From assembly GCF_027912495.1 (NCBI RefSeq), contig NZ_CP115463.1, positions 1,697,501-1,761,500 of the forward strand: a DNA stretch of 64,000 bases, written 5' to 3'. The position numbers were made by a program, and so were the translations under genes. Of this stretch, positions 10,750 to 19,254 are shown piece by piece; within the stretch, counting starts at the first letter, position 1, and the number at the start of each line of letters is the position of its first letter. The DNA is from Caulobacter sp. NIBR1757. Lineage in GTDB: Bacteria; Pseudomonadota; Alphaproteobacteria; Caulobacterales; Caulobacteraceae. The notes beneath the pieces were generated by a model. That model was not told where the DNA came from, did no database searches, and worked only from the letters and a program-made list of their open reading frames with translations.

Positions 10750-11070
10750 ATGAACCTCGGGGAGGTGATCGGCTTCAGCATAGTGGTCCTGGTCGCTGTT
10801 TTTCCTTTGGTCGCGGTCAGCGTTATCGCCCATCGGTCCCGCCGGCGCGGTTGGTGGGTGGCGGCGCCATGGCTGGCGCTGGCGGCAATGAGCGGGCTCG
10901 GTCTGCAGCTCATGTACAGCGGGGGACAGCTCCGGGCAGGGGCCGATGTGACGGTCGCCGTGCTGCTGGTCGGGCTGATCTCGGCCTGGCTCAGCCTGAC
11001 GATCATCCTGGCCGCCTTGACCATAGTCGGGCCAAAGCTCCCGCCGCCCGGGATCATCGATCGAAGATAG
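10750..11070 (+). CDS. Small membrane protein, tandem paralog 4 of 4
   Basis: A 106-residue protein starting 2 bp after paralog 3. It has three predicted membrane helices and the loop HRSRRRGWWVAAPW after the first one. The third helix and tail (AALTIVGPKLPPPGI) align by eye with paralog 3 (TALAIAGPKLPTLDV). Placement inside the nuo cluster is the only functional hint. Confidence 0.5.
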   Translation: MNLGEVIGFSIVVLVAVFPLVAVSVIAHRSRRRGWWVAAPWLALAAMSGLGLQLMYSGGQLRAGADVTVAVLLVGLISAWLSLTIILAALTIVGPKLPPPGIIDRR

Positions 11071-11149
11071 GCTTGCAGCCGGCCCCCGCCGCATCGAATA
11101 TCCCCCATGGGGCGACTGCCGAACCGGCGGACGCAAGAGGGCGAAATTC

Positions 11150-11605
11150 ATGCGGGGCAAGGTTCTTTCCTACACCGACCTGGAAGGCACGGGGCTGATC
11201 AGCGGCGATGACGGCCAGCGGTATCCGTTCACGCGCGGCGACCTGGGCGGCGGAGTGCGCAGCGTAGTTCCCGGCACCGAGGTCGATTTCGAGGTCGAGG
11301 ACGGGGCGGCCCGCAACATCTACGTCACCACCCCGGCCTACGGCGGGCTGTCCGGAGACAAGAACAAGATCGTCGCGGCGCTGCTGGCCTTCTTCCTCGG
11401 CTGGCTGGGTATCCACAAGTTCTACCTCGGCAAGACCAACGCCGGGATCATCATGCTGCTGTGCGGCACCATCGGCTGGGTGCTGTTCGCCATCCCGCCG
11501 CTGATCATCGGCATCATCGCCTTCGTCGAGTTCATCATCTACCTGGTGAAGTCCGACCAGCAGTTCCACGAGGACTATGTCGTGGGCGACAAGAGTTGGT
11601 TTTAG
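11150..11605 (+). CDS. TM2-domain membrane protein with N-terminal cold-shock-like domain
   Basis: The 151-residue protein has two parts. Residues 1-60 resemble a small OB/cold-shock-type beta barrel (GKVLSYTDLEGTGLISGDDG, like the GFGFI-DDG strand of Csp proteins). Residues 70-140 are a TM2 domain: KNKIVAALLAFFLGWLGIH, then KFYLGKTNAGI and a second membrane pair. TM2 proteins occur widely and their bacterial role is poorly known. It is preceded by AGAGGG at a good distance from the ATG and stands alone between the tandem paralogs and the toxin-antitoxin-like pair. Confidence 0.75.
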   Translation: MRGKVLSYTDLEGTGLISGDDGQRYPFTRGDLGGGVRSVVPGTEVDFEVEDGAARNIYVTTPAYGGLSGDKNKIVAALLAFFLGWLGIHKFYLGKTNAGIIMLLCGTIGWVLFAIPPLIIGIIAFVEFIIYLVKSDQQFHEDYVVGDKSWF

Positions 11606-11647
11606 GGCGGAATCGCCCGCTTCGATGCATTGTGATAGGCTGGGTCC

Positions 11648-11872
11648 ATGTACATCGCGGATCGCATCACGGTCGAAAGTGGGAAGATGGGCGGGCGCCC
11701 CTGCGTCCGTGGCCTGCGGATCACCGTGAAAGACGTCCTGGAAATTCTCGCCAGTGGGATGACCAAGGAGGAAATCCTGGCTGACTACCCGGCGCTTGAA
11801 CCCGAGGACTTCCCAGCGGTGCTGCGCTACGCGGCCGGCGAATTCAACCATCGTATCGTCGCCGCCGAGTGA
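11648..11872 (+). CDS. DUF433 antitoxin-like protein
   Basis: A 74-residue protein matching the DUF433 family, with the typical phrases ITVESGKMGGRPCVRGLRI and ILASGMTKEEILADYP, then LEPEDFPAVLRYAAGE. DUF433 proteins have a winged-helix-like DNA-binding fold and usually sit directly before a DUF5615 gene, the pair being regarded as a VapBC-like toxin-antitoxin module. Its stop overlaps the GTG of the downstream gene by 4 bp, as expected. Confidence 0.85.
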   Translation: MYIADRITVESGKMGGRPCVRGLRITVKDVLEILASGMTKEEILADYPALEPEDFPAVLRYAAGEFNHRIVAAE

Positions 11873-12195
11873 AGTTCTTCGTCGATGAGCAGTTGCCGAT
11901 TGGCTTGGCGCGATGGTTGCGCTGGAAGGGCCATGATGCAGAGCACATCGACGAACTTGGTCTACGGGCCTCGCCCGACGTGGCTATTGGCCATCTCGTG
12001 GCTGATGCGAGCGGCGTCGTGATCACAAAAGACAGTGATTTCATTGAGTTGCGCCGACGCAGGCCTGACTTCCAGATTCTTTGGCTGCGGACGGGAAACA
12101 TCGCTACACCGCAGCTTCTCGCGAGACTCGAAGAGGTGTGGCCGGAAGTGATCGGCGGCCTTTCAGCCGGTGATCCGGTGGTCGAAGTTCGCTGA
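11869..12195 (+). CDS. DUF5615 PIN-like toxin candidate
   Basis: A 108-residue protein of the DUF5615 family, a PIN-like nuclease fold. The N-terminus MKFFVDEQLPIGLARWL carries the first acidic residue, D6, followed by GHDAEHIDELGL and the second acidic site in VITKDSDFIELR; these acidic residues correspond to a PIN metal site. The GTG start overlaps the DUF433 stop by 4 bp. By analogy to VapC it would cut RNA, but activity is inferred. Lower GC in its third positions than the nuo genes hints at later acquisition. Confidence 0.82.
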   Translation: MKFFVDEQLPIGLARWLRWKGHDAEHIDELGLRASPDVAIGHLVADASGVVITKDSDFIELRRRRPDFQILWLRTGNIATPQLLARLEEVWPEVIGGLSAGDPVVEVR

Positions 12196-12298
12196 TGCTT
12201 CACACTCAGTTAAGACCCGTTCTCAATGCGTCCGCACCCCTTGAACCTGCGGGGAAACCGGTGCACTCAGCCGCCCAATTGTTAGTCCCGGACGAACT

Positions 12299-14359
12299 AT
12301 GCCCAAAGCCAAGGTCAACGGCGTCGAGGTCGAATTCGAGCCCGGCATGACGGTGCTCCAGGTGGCCGAGATCGCGGGGGAGGAAATCCCCCGGTTCTGC
12401 TACCACGAGCGCCTCAGCATCGCCGGCAACTGCCGCATGTGTCTGGTCGAGGTCAAACCTGGCCCGCCCAAGCCGCAGGCGAGCTGCGCCCTGCCGGCCG
12501 CCGAAGGCCAGGAGATCTTCACCCGCACCCCGATGGTCAAGAAGGCCCGGGAAGGGGTGATGGAGTTCCTGCTCATCAACCACCCGCTGGATTGCCCGAT
12601 CTGCGACCAGGGCGGCGAGTGCGACCTGCAGGACCAGGCGATGGGCTACGGGCGGGACGATTCCCGCTATGGCGAGAACAAGCGCGCCGTCGAAGAAAAA
12701 GAGATGGGTCCGCTCATCAAGACGGTGATGACGCGCTGCATCCAGTGCACCCGCTGCGTGCGGTTCATCACCGAAGTCGCCGGCGTGCCGGAGATCGGCC
12801 TCATCTCGCGCGGCGAAGACGTTGAAATCACGACCTATCTGGGCGCTGCGGTGACCAGCGAGCTGTCGGGCAACGTCAATGACCTCTGCCCCGTCGGCGC
12901 CCTGACGCACCGGCCATGGGCCTTCAACTACCGGCCCTGGGAACTGAAGAAGACCCAGAGCATCGATGTCATGGACGCGCTGGGCAGCGCCATCCGCGTC
13001 GACAGCCGCGGCGCCGCCGTGCTGCGCGTGCTGCCGCGGGTCAACGAGGACATCAACGAGGAATGGCTGAGCGACAAGAGCCGCTACGCCGTCGATGGCC
13101 TGGGCCGTCAGCGCCTTGACCGTCCCTATGTCCGCACCGGCGGCAAGCTCAGCCCCGCCACCTGGCCCGAAGCCTTCGCGGCGATCGCCGGCAAGCTTTC
13201 GACGACCGCGCCTGAGAAGGTCGGGGTCATCGCCGGCGACCTGCAGGACGCCGAATCGATGAAGGCGGCGCTGGACCTCTTCACCTCCATGGGGGTGAAG
13301 AACCTCGACTGTCGCCAGGACGGTTCCGCCCTCGGGACCGGCCCGCGCGAAAGCTGGCTGTTCAATTCCACCCTCGCCGGTGTCGAGAACGCCGATGTGG
13401 TGCTGATCGTCGGGGCCAACCCGCGGACCGAGGCGGCCGTGTTCAACACCCGCCTGCGCAAGCAGTGGGTGGCCGGCAAGACCCGCATCGGCCTGATCGG
13501 CCAGCAGGTCGATCTGACCTATTCGTACGACTACCTCGGCGCCGGCGTTTCGAGCCTGTCGGGTCTGGCCAAGTCGAAGTCAGACTTCGTGAAGGCCTTC
13601 AAGGACGCCGAGCGGCCGGCCATCATCGTCGGCGCCGGCGCTTTCGCCCGTGAAGACGGCGCGGCGGTGCTGAAGGCGCTGGCCGGGGTGGCCAAGAGCT
13701 TCAACGTCGTGCGCGAGGGCTGGAACGGTTGGAACGTGCTGCACAGCGCCGCCGCCCGCGTCGGCGGTCTCGACATGGGCTTTGTCCCGGGCGAGGGCGG
13801 TCTGTCGACCCGTGAGATGCTGAAGCCGGGCGCGCTGGATGTGCTGTTCCTGCTCGGCGCCGACGAGTGCGAGGCTTCGGCCAGCGGCGCCTTCACCGTC
13901 TATCTGGGCAGCCATGGCGATCGCGGGGCCCACAAGGCCGACGTCATCCTGCCGGGCGCCGCCTACACCGAGAAGAGCGGCCTCTACGTCAACACCGAGG
14001 GCCGGGTGCAGATGGGCGAACGGGCCGTGTTCCCGAAGGGCGAAGCCCGCGAGGACTGGGCGATTATCCGGGCGCTGTCGGACCGGGTCGGCAAGACCCT
14101 GCCGTACGACAGCCTCGACCAGCTGCGCAGCCGACTGTTCGCCGATCACCCGACCTTCGGCCAGATCGACTACGCGCCGGGCTCGGTCGCCACGACCTTC
14201 GACCTGAGCGGCCTCGGCGCCGCCGGGGATGTCTCCGACGCGCCGTTCGCGAGCGCTGTCGAGGCCTTCCACCTGACCAACCCGATCGCGCGCGCCAGCG
14301 TGACCATGGCCGAATGCGCGGCCCTGGCCAGCGGCGCGGCCAAGATGGCGGCGGAGTAG
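12299..14359 (+). CDS. nuoG: NADH-quinone oxidoreductase subunit G
   Basis: NuoG is the large 75-kDa iron-sulfur subunit of the NADH-oxidising arm. The 686-residue protein shows C34, C45, C48 and C63 for [2Fe-2S] N1b; H95, C99, C102 and C108 for N5 (HPLDCPICDQGGEC); and C147, C150, C153 and C197 for N4 (CIQCTRC ... CPVGAL). The rest is a molybdopterin-oxidoreductase-like domain without molybdenum ligands. The 103 bp upstream separate it from the toxin-antitoxin pair, and I could not find a convincing promoter there. Confidence 0.97.
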   Translation: MPKAKVNGVEVEFEPGMTVLQVAEIAGEEIPRFCYHERLSIAGNCRMCLVEVKPGPPKPQASCALPAAEGQEIFTRTPMVKKAREGVMEFLLINHPLDCPICDQGGECDLQDQAMGYGRDDSRYGENKRAVEEKEMGPLIKTVMTRCIQCTRCVRFITEVAGVPEIGLISRGEDVEITTYLGAAVTSELSGNVNDLCPVGALTHRPWAFNYRPWELKKTQSIDVMDALGSAIRVDSRGAAVLRVLPRVNEDINEEWLSDKSRYAVDGLGRQRLDRPYVRTGGKLSPATWPEAFAAIAGKLSTTAPEKVGVIAGDLQDAESMKAALDLFTSMGVKNLDCRQDGSALGTGPRESWLFNSTLAGVENADVVLIVGANPRTEAAVFNTRLRKQWVAGKTRIGLIGQQVDLTYSYDYLGAGVSSLSGLAKSKSDFVKAFKDAERPAIIVGAGAFAREDGAAVLKALAGVAKSFNVVREGWNGWNVLHSAAARVGGLDMGFVPGEGGLSTREMLKPGALDVLFLLGADECEASASGAFTVYLGSHGDRGAHKADVILPGAAYTEKSGLYVNTEGRVQMGERAVFPKGEAREDWAIIRALSDRVGKTLPYDSLDQLRSRLFADHPTFGQIDYAPGSVATTFDLSGLGAAGDVSDAPFASAVEAFHLTNPIARASVTMAECAALASGAAKMAAE

Positions 14360-14362
14360 CCC

Positions 14363-15439
14363 GTGCCGACGACCCCCGACTTCTGGACCACTCCGCTCGG
14401 CTGGTTCCTCGTCCACACCGGCCAGATCCTGGCCGTGCTGGTCTGGATCCTGCTCAGCCTCGCCTTCCTGCTGTGGGGCGACCGCAAGGTCTGGGCCGGC
14501 GTGCAGATGCGTAAAGGGCCCAACGTCGTTGGTCCCTTCGGCCTGTTCCAGTCGTTCGCCGACTTCCTGAAGTTCCTGCTCAAGGAAATCGTCATCCCGG
14601 CCGGGGCCGACAAGACGGTGTTCCTGATCGCCCCCATCCTGACCTTCGTCCTCGCCTTCGGGGCTTGGGCGGTGGTGCCGCTGGCGCCGGGCTGGGTGAT
14701 CGCGCCGATCAATCCGGCCATCCTCTACATCTTCGCCATCAGCTCGATGGGGGTGTACGGCATCATCATGGGCGGCTGGGCGTCCAACTCGAAGTATCCC
14801 TTCCTCGGCTCGCTGCGCTCGGCGGCCCAGATGGTCTCCTACGAGGTCTCCATCGGTTTCGTGATCATCACCGTCATCCTGCTGGCCAACACCATGAGCC
14901 TGGTGGAGATCACCGAGCAGCAGGGCGGCTGGATCTGGAACTGGAACGTCTTCGGCGGCGGCCTGAAGAACCTGCCGCTGGCGGTGGTGATGATCCCGAT
15001 GGCGGTGATATTCTTCATCTCGGCCCTGGCCGAAACCAACCGCCCGCCCTTCGACCTTCCGGAAGCGGAATCGGAGCTCGTGGCCGGCTACCAGGTCGAA
15101 TACAGCTCGACCCCCTACCTGCTGTTCATGATCGGCGAGTACGCCAACATCGTCCTGATGTGCTCGCTGTTCACCATCCTGTTCTTCGGCGGATGGCAGC
15201 CCGGTTTCCCGGTCGAGTTCATGAAGGACTGGCCGGAGACGCTGCAGAGCTTCCTGCTGTTCCTGGTCTTCTTCGCCAAGACCATCTTCATGTTCTTCCT
15301 GTTCGCCATGGTGAAAGCCATCGTGCCTCGCTACCGCTATGACCAGCTGATGCGGCTGGGCTGGAAGATCTTCCTGCCGACCTCGCTGATCGCCGTGGTC
15401 CTGGTCGCGGCCTACCGCGTCTACACGGGGCACGCCTGA
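14363..15439 (+). CDS. nuoH: NADH-quinone oxidoreductase subunit H
   Basis: NuoH is the membrane-arm subunit that docks the peripheral arm and lines the quinone channel. The 358-residue protein has about eight predicted membrane helices and the conserved loops [23 protein letters not shown] (here [17 protein letters not shown]), [19 protein letters not shown] and the carboxy-terminal [13 protein letters not shown]. It starts with GTG 3 bp after nuoG, and its stop overlaps the lipoprotein gene start by one base. Confidence 0.98.
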   Translation: MPTTPDFWTTPLGWFLVHTGQILAVLVWILLSLAFLLWGDRKVWAGVQMRKGPNVVGPFGLFQSFADFLKFLLKEIVIPAGADKTVFLIAPILTFVLAFGAWAVVPLAPGWVIAPINPAILYIFAISSMGVYGIIMGGWASNSKYPFLGSLRSAAQMVSYEVSIGFVIITVILLANTMSLVEITEQQGGWIWNWNVFGGGLKNLPLAVVMIPMAVIFFISALAETNRPPFDLPEAESELVAGYQVEYSSTPYLLFMIGEYANIVLMCSLFTILFFGGWQPGFPVEFMKDWPETLQSFLLFLVFFAKTIFMFFLFAMVKAIVPRYRYDQLMRLGWKIFLPTSLIAVVLVAAYRVYTGHA

Positions 15440-15675
15440 TGCGTGCCGCCCTGCTTCTCCCACTGGTTCTGCTTGGCGCCTGCGCCACGCAGCCGGACGC
15501 CAACCCGGGCAGCTACACGCTCGGCCGTGGCCTGGTGACCTATGACGAGCTGAAGCGGGCCAAGGACAAGTGCGTCGCGGCCGGCGGCGTGGTGCGGCCC
15601 TATACCGACGGCGGCGACCAGTACCAGCTGTCCAACTACCAGTGCGTCATCGCCCCCAAGGAGAAGGCTCAATGA
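15439..15675 (+). CDS. Small lipoprotein between nuoH and nuoI
   Basis: A 78-residue protein with a short signal peptide and lipobox LLGAC, the cysteine being residue 15, followed by a small hydrophilic domain (residues 16-78) with two further cysteines ([16 protein letters not shown]) that could form a disulfide. It overlaps the nuoH stop at its start and the nuoI start at its end, so it is embedded in the operon. It should be anchored in the periplasmic face of a membrane. No family recognised. Confidence 0.72.
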   Translation: MRAALLLPLVLLGACATQPDANPGSYTLGRGLVTYDELKRAKDKCVAAGGVVRPYTDGGDQYQLSNYQCVIAPKEKAQ

Positions 15676-16160
15676 GCCGCCTAGCCCAGACCATCAAGGG
15701 TTTCGCCCTCATGGACTTCGTCGGCGCCTTCGGGCTGGCCATGAAGTACATGCTCGCGCCGAAGAAGACGGTGATCTATCCCAATGAGCGCGGGCCGCAG
15801 TCGCCGCGCTTCCGGGGCGAGCACGCCCTGCGCCGCTATCCGTCCGGTGAAGAACGCTGCATCGCCTGCAAGCTGTGCGAGGCCATCTGCCCGGCCCAGG
15901 CCATCTACATCGAGGCCGAGCCTCGCGAGGACGGCAGCCGGCGCACCACCCGCTACGACATCGACATGGTCAAATGCATCTACTGCGGCCTGTGCCAGGA
16001 GGCCTGCCCGGTGGACGCCATCGTCGAGGGACCCAACACCGAGTTCGCCACGGAAACCCGTGAGGAGCTCTACTACGACAAGGAACGGCTGCTCGATAAC
16101 GGCGACCGTTGGGAGCGCGAGATCGCCAAGAATCTGGAGTTGGACGCGGCCTATCGCTAA
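15672..16160 (+). CDS. nuoI: NADH-quinone oxidoreductase subunit I
   Basis: NuoI is the 8-iron ferredoxin subunit (TYKY) that carries [4Fe-4S] clusters N6a and N6b and leads electrons to N2. The 162-residue protein has the two complete motifs C63, C66, C69, C73 ([11 protein letters not shown]) and C102, C105, C108, C112 ([11 protein letters not shown]). I start at the ATG at 15672, overlapping the lipoprotein stop by 4 bp; upstream in-frame codons belong to the shadow of that gene. Confidence 0.98.
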   Translation: MSRLAQTIKGFALMDFVGAFGLAMKYMLAPKKTVIYPNERGPQSPRFRGEHALRRYPSGEERCIACKLCEAICPAQAIYIEAEPREDGSRRTTRYDIDMVKCIYCGLCQEACPVDAIVEGPNTEFATETREELYYDKERLLDNGDRWEREIAKNLELDAAYR

Positions 16161-16220
16161 GAGCGGCCACGCGATTCCAGGACTAACGATCCAGCGGTAT
16201 TGAGAAGGGACGAAGGCCAC

Positions 16221-16838
16221 ATGGGCCTGCAGGCGATAGCCTTCTATCTGATGGCGACAGTGACGGTGCTGGCGGCGTTTGCCGTGGTGTCGGCGCGCAA
16301 CCCCGTGCACTCGGTGCTGTTCCTGATCACCGCCTTCTTCAGCGCGGCGGGACTGTTCGTGCTGATCGGGGCCGAGTTCCTGGCGATGCTGCTGGTCGTC
16401 GTCTACGTCGGCGCGGTGGCGGTGCTGTTCCTGTTCGTCGTCATGATGCTCGACGTCGACTTCAAGTCGCTGCGGCAGGGCTTCGCCCAGTATCTGCCCT
16501 TCGGGCTGATCGTGGCCGGCATCCTCACCCTCGAGATGATCGTCGTGTCGATCAGCGTCGCCACCAAGGGCGCGGCCTCCAAGGTCAGCGGCCCGGCCGC
16601 CAGCCTGCCGGACGTCTCCAACGCCGAGACCATCGGCCGGGTGCTCTACACCGACTACGTCTACTTCTTCCAGGCCGCGGGCCTGGTGCTGCTGGTCGCC
16701 ATGATCGGGGCCATCGTCCTGACCCTGCGCCACAAGCCGGGCGTCAAGCGCCAGAACATCGCCGCCCAGAACCGTCGGGGTCCCGCGAGCGGCATGACCA
16801 TCGTCGATATCAAACCCGGCGTCGGAGAAGGCGAATGA
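16221..16838 (+). CDS. nuoJ: NADH-quinone oxidoreductase subunit J
   Basis: NuoJ is a membrane-arm subunit with five predicted helices; its third helix contributes a pi-bulge near the quinone site in known structures. The 205-residue protein contains [11 protein letters not shown] in helix 2 and [19 protein letters not shown] in helix 3, the family hallmark. I use the ATG at 16221. Its stop overlaps the nuoK start by 4 bp. The C-terminal 30 residues form a polar tail. Confidence 0.97.
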   Translation: MGLQAIAFYLMATVTVLAAFAVVSARNPVHSVLFLITAFFSAAGLFVLIGAEFLAMLLVVVYVGAVAVLFLFVVMMLDVDFKSLRQGFAQYLPFGLIVAGILTLEMIVVSISVATKGAASKVSGPAASLPDVSNAETIGRVLYTDYVYFFQAAGLVLLVAMIGAIVLTLRHKPGVKRQNIAAQNRRGPASGMTIVDIKPGVGEGE

Positions 16839-17140
16839 TCGGCCTCACCCACTACCTGACGCTCGCGGCGATCCTGTTCACCATCGGGGTGTTCGGCATC
16901 TTCGTGAACCGCAAGAACATCATCGTCATCCTGATGTCGATCGAGCTGATCCTGCTGGCCGTGAACATCAACCTGGTGGCCTTCTCGGTCTACCTGCACG
17001 ATGTGACGGGGCAGATCTTCGCCATGTTCGTGCTGACCGTCGCCGCGGCCGAGGCCGCTGTCGGCCTGGCCATCCTGGTGACCTTCTTCCGCAACCGCGG
17101 TGACATCGCGGTCGACGACGTCTCGGTGATGAAGGGCTGA
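16835..17140 (+). CDS. nuoK: NADH-quinone oxidoreductase subunit K
   Basis: NuoK is a three-helix proton-channel subunit related to MrpC. The 101-residue protein has the conserved membrane glutamates in [11 protein letters not shown] (helix 2) and [13 protein letters not shown] (helix 3). It overlaps nuoJ by 4 bp and is followed by nuoL after 8 bp. Length equals the family norm. Confidence 0.98.
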   Translation: MIGLTHYLTLAAILFTIGVFGIFVNRKNIIVILMSIELILLAVNINLVAFSVYLHDVTGQIFAMFVLTVAAAEAAVGLAILVTFFRNRGDIAVDDVSVMKG

Positions 17141-17148
17141 TCGCACCC

Positions 17149-19245
17149 ATGTCTCACGAGCTTCTGGTCACCATCCTGCTGTTCGGCCCGCTGATCGGCG
17201 CGGCCATCGTCGGCCTGTCGGGCCGCCGGCTGGGCAACATCCCGAGCCAGGCCATCACCACCGGCCTGCTGTTCCTGTCCTGCGCCCTGGCCTGGACCAC
17301 CTTCTTCGGCGTGGCGCTCGGCGACTGGCCCGACTTCACCGTCAAGCTGCTGCCCTTCATCAACGTCGGCGACTTCCAGTCGGCCTGGTCGATCCGCATC
17401 GATACGCTGAGCGCGGTCATGCTGATCGTGGTGACCAGCGTCTCGTCGCTCGTCCACCTCTACAGCTGGGGCTACATGGCCGAGGACGACAGCCGTCCGC
17501 GGTTCTTCGCCTATCTGTCGCTGTTCACCTTCGCCATGCTGGCCCTGGTTACCGCCGCCGACTTCATGCAGCTGTTCTTCGGCTGGGAAGGCGTCGGCCT
17601 GGCCAGTTACCTGCTGATCGGCTTCTGGTACAAGAAACCCACCGCGTCAGCCGCCGCCATCAAGGCCTTCGTGGTCAACCGGGTTGGCGACTTCGGCTTC
17701 GCGCTCGGCATCATGACCTGCTTCTGGATGTTCGGCTCGATCGAGTTCGCCGAGATCTTCCCGCAGGTCCCGACCTGGGCCGGCAAGACCTGGACCTTCA
17801 TCGGCCGCGACTTCAGCGCCATGGACCTGGCCTGCTTCCTGCTGTTCATCGGCGCCATGGGCAAGTCGGCGCAGTTCTTCCTGCACACCTGGCTGCCCGA
17901 CGCCATGGAGGGCCCAACCCCGGTCTCGGCCCTGATCCACGCGGCCACCATGGTCACCGCCGGCGTCTACATGGTCTGCCTGCTGTCGCCGATGTTCGAA
18001 TACGCGGACGGCGCCAAGACCATCGTCACCGTGGTCGGGGCCGTCACCGCCCTGTTCGCCGCGACCGTGGGTCTCGCCCAGAACGACATCAAGCGGGTCA
18101 TCGCCTACTCGACCTGTTCGCAGCTCGGCTACATGTTCTTCGCGGCCGGGGTCGGCGCCTATCAGGCGGCGATGTTCCACCTGTTCACCCACGCCTTCTT
18201 CAAGGCCCTGCTGTTCCTCGGCGCCGGTTCGGTGATCCACGGCATGCACCACGAGCAGGACATGCGGAAGATGGGCGCCCTGTGGAAGTACCTGCCCTTC
18301 ACCTATGCGGTGATGACCATCGGCACCCTGGCCATCACCGGCGTCGGCATCCCCGGCCTCGACCTGGGCTTCGCCGGCTTCTACTCCAAGGACACCATCA
18401 TTGAGGCCAGCTGGGCCGCCGGGCAGCACAACGCCGCCGCCCAGTTCGCCTTCGTGGTCAGCCTGCTGGCCGCCGCCCTGACCAGCTTCTACAGCTGGCG
18501 CCTGGCCTTCATGACCTTCCACGGCAAGCCCAAATGGGCTGAAGCCGACCACGGTCACGCCGCTGCCCACGCCCACGACGACCACGCCAGCCACGCCCAG
18601 CTCGAAACCCACAGCGAGCCGCTGCCGGATGATCATGCGCATGGGGCCCACGACGATCATGGCCACGGCCATGACCACAAGCCGCACGAAAGCCCGCTGA
18701 GCATGCTGGTTCCGCTGGCGCTGCTGGCCATCGGCGCCGTCGCCGCCGGCTTCTTCTTCGTCGAGCACTTCGTCGGCCACGACCAGGTCGAGTTCTGGCA
18801 CGGGTCGGTGTTCAACGCCGCCACCAACCACATCCTGCACGAGATGCACGAGGCGCCGCCCTGGGTGATCTGGGCCCCGCTCGTGGTCACGGCCCTCGGC
18901 TTCCTGGTCGCCGTCTATGTCTACCTGCTCAACGAGGGCATGGGCGCGCGGCTGGCGGCCAAGGAAGGCCCGCTGTGGCGCTTCCTCTACAACAAGTGGT
19001 TCTTCGACGAGCTCTACGACGCCACCTTCGTGCGGGCCGCCAAGTTCCTCGGCGACCTGTTCTGGAAGGGCGGCGACCAGAAGATCATCGACGGCCTGGG
19101 TCCGGACGGCGTCTCCGCCGCCTCGATGCTGGTCGGCAAGGGCACGGGCCGGCTGCAGACCGGCTATGTCTATCACTACGCCTTCGTCATGCTGCTGGGC
19201 ATCGCGGGTCTGCTGACCTACGCCCTGTTCCAGTTCCGAGGGTAG
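17149..19245 (+). CDS. nuoL: NADH-quinone oxidoreductase subunit L
   Basis: NuoL is the distal antiporter-like proton-pumping subunit with the long lateral helix. The 698-residue protein has the family motifs GWEGVGLASYLLIGFWY, the channel region WLPDAMEGPTPVSALIHAA and THAFFKALLFLGAGSVIH. Between about residues 458 and 513 it carries a loop with 16 histidines (for example HGHGHDH), which is longer than in well-studied NuoL proteins and lies before the lateral-helix part. The loop could bind metal, but that is only inference. Confidence 0.98.
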   Translation: MSHELLVTILLFGPLIGAAIVGLSGRRLGNIPSQAITTGLLFLSCALAWTTFFGVALGDWPDFTVKLLPFINVGDFQSAWSIRIDTLSAVMLIVVTSVSSLVHLYSWGYMAEDDSRPRFFAYLSLFTFAMLALVTAADFMQLFFGWEGVGLASYLLIGFWYKKPTASAAAIKAFVVNRVGDFGFALGIMTCFWMFGSIEFAEIFPQVPTWAGKTWTFIGRDFSAMDLACFLLFIGAMGKSAQFFLHTWLPDAMEGPTPVSALIHAATMVTAGVYMVCLLSPMFEYADGAKTIVTVVGAVTALFAATVGLAQNDIKRVIAYSTCSQLGYMFFAAGVGAYQAAMFHLFTHAFFKALLFLGAGSVIHGMHHEQDMRKMGALWKYLPFTYAVMTIGTLAITGVGIPGLDLGFAGFYSKDTIIEASWAAGQHNAAAQFAFVVSLLAAALTSFYSWRLAFMTFHGKPKWAEADHGHAAAHAHDDHASHAQLETHSEPLPDDHAHGAHDDHGHGHDHKPHESPLSMLVPLALLAIGAVAAGFFFVEHFVGHDQVEFWHGSVFNAATNHILHEMHEAPPWVIWAPLVVTALGFLVAVYVYLLNEGMGARLAAKEGPLWRFLYNKWFFDELYDATFVRAAKFLGDLFWKGGDQKIIDGLGPDGVSAASMLVGKGTGRLQTGYVYHYAFVMLLGIAGLLTYALFQFRG

Positions 19246-19254
19246 GCCAGGACC

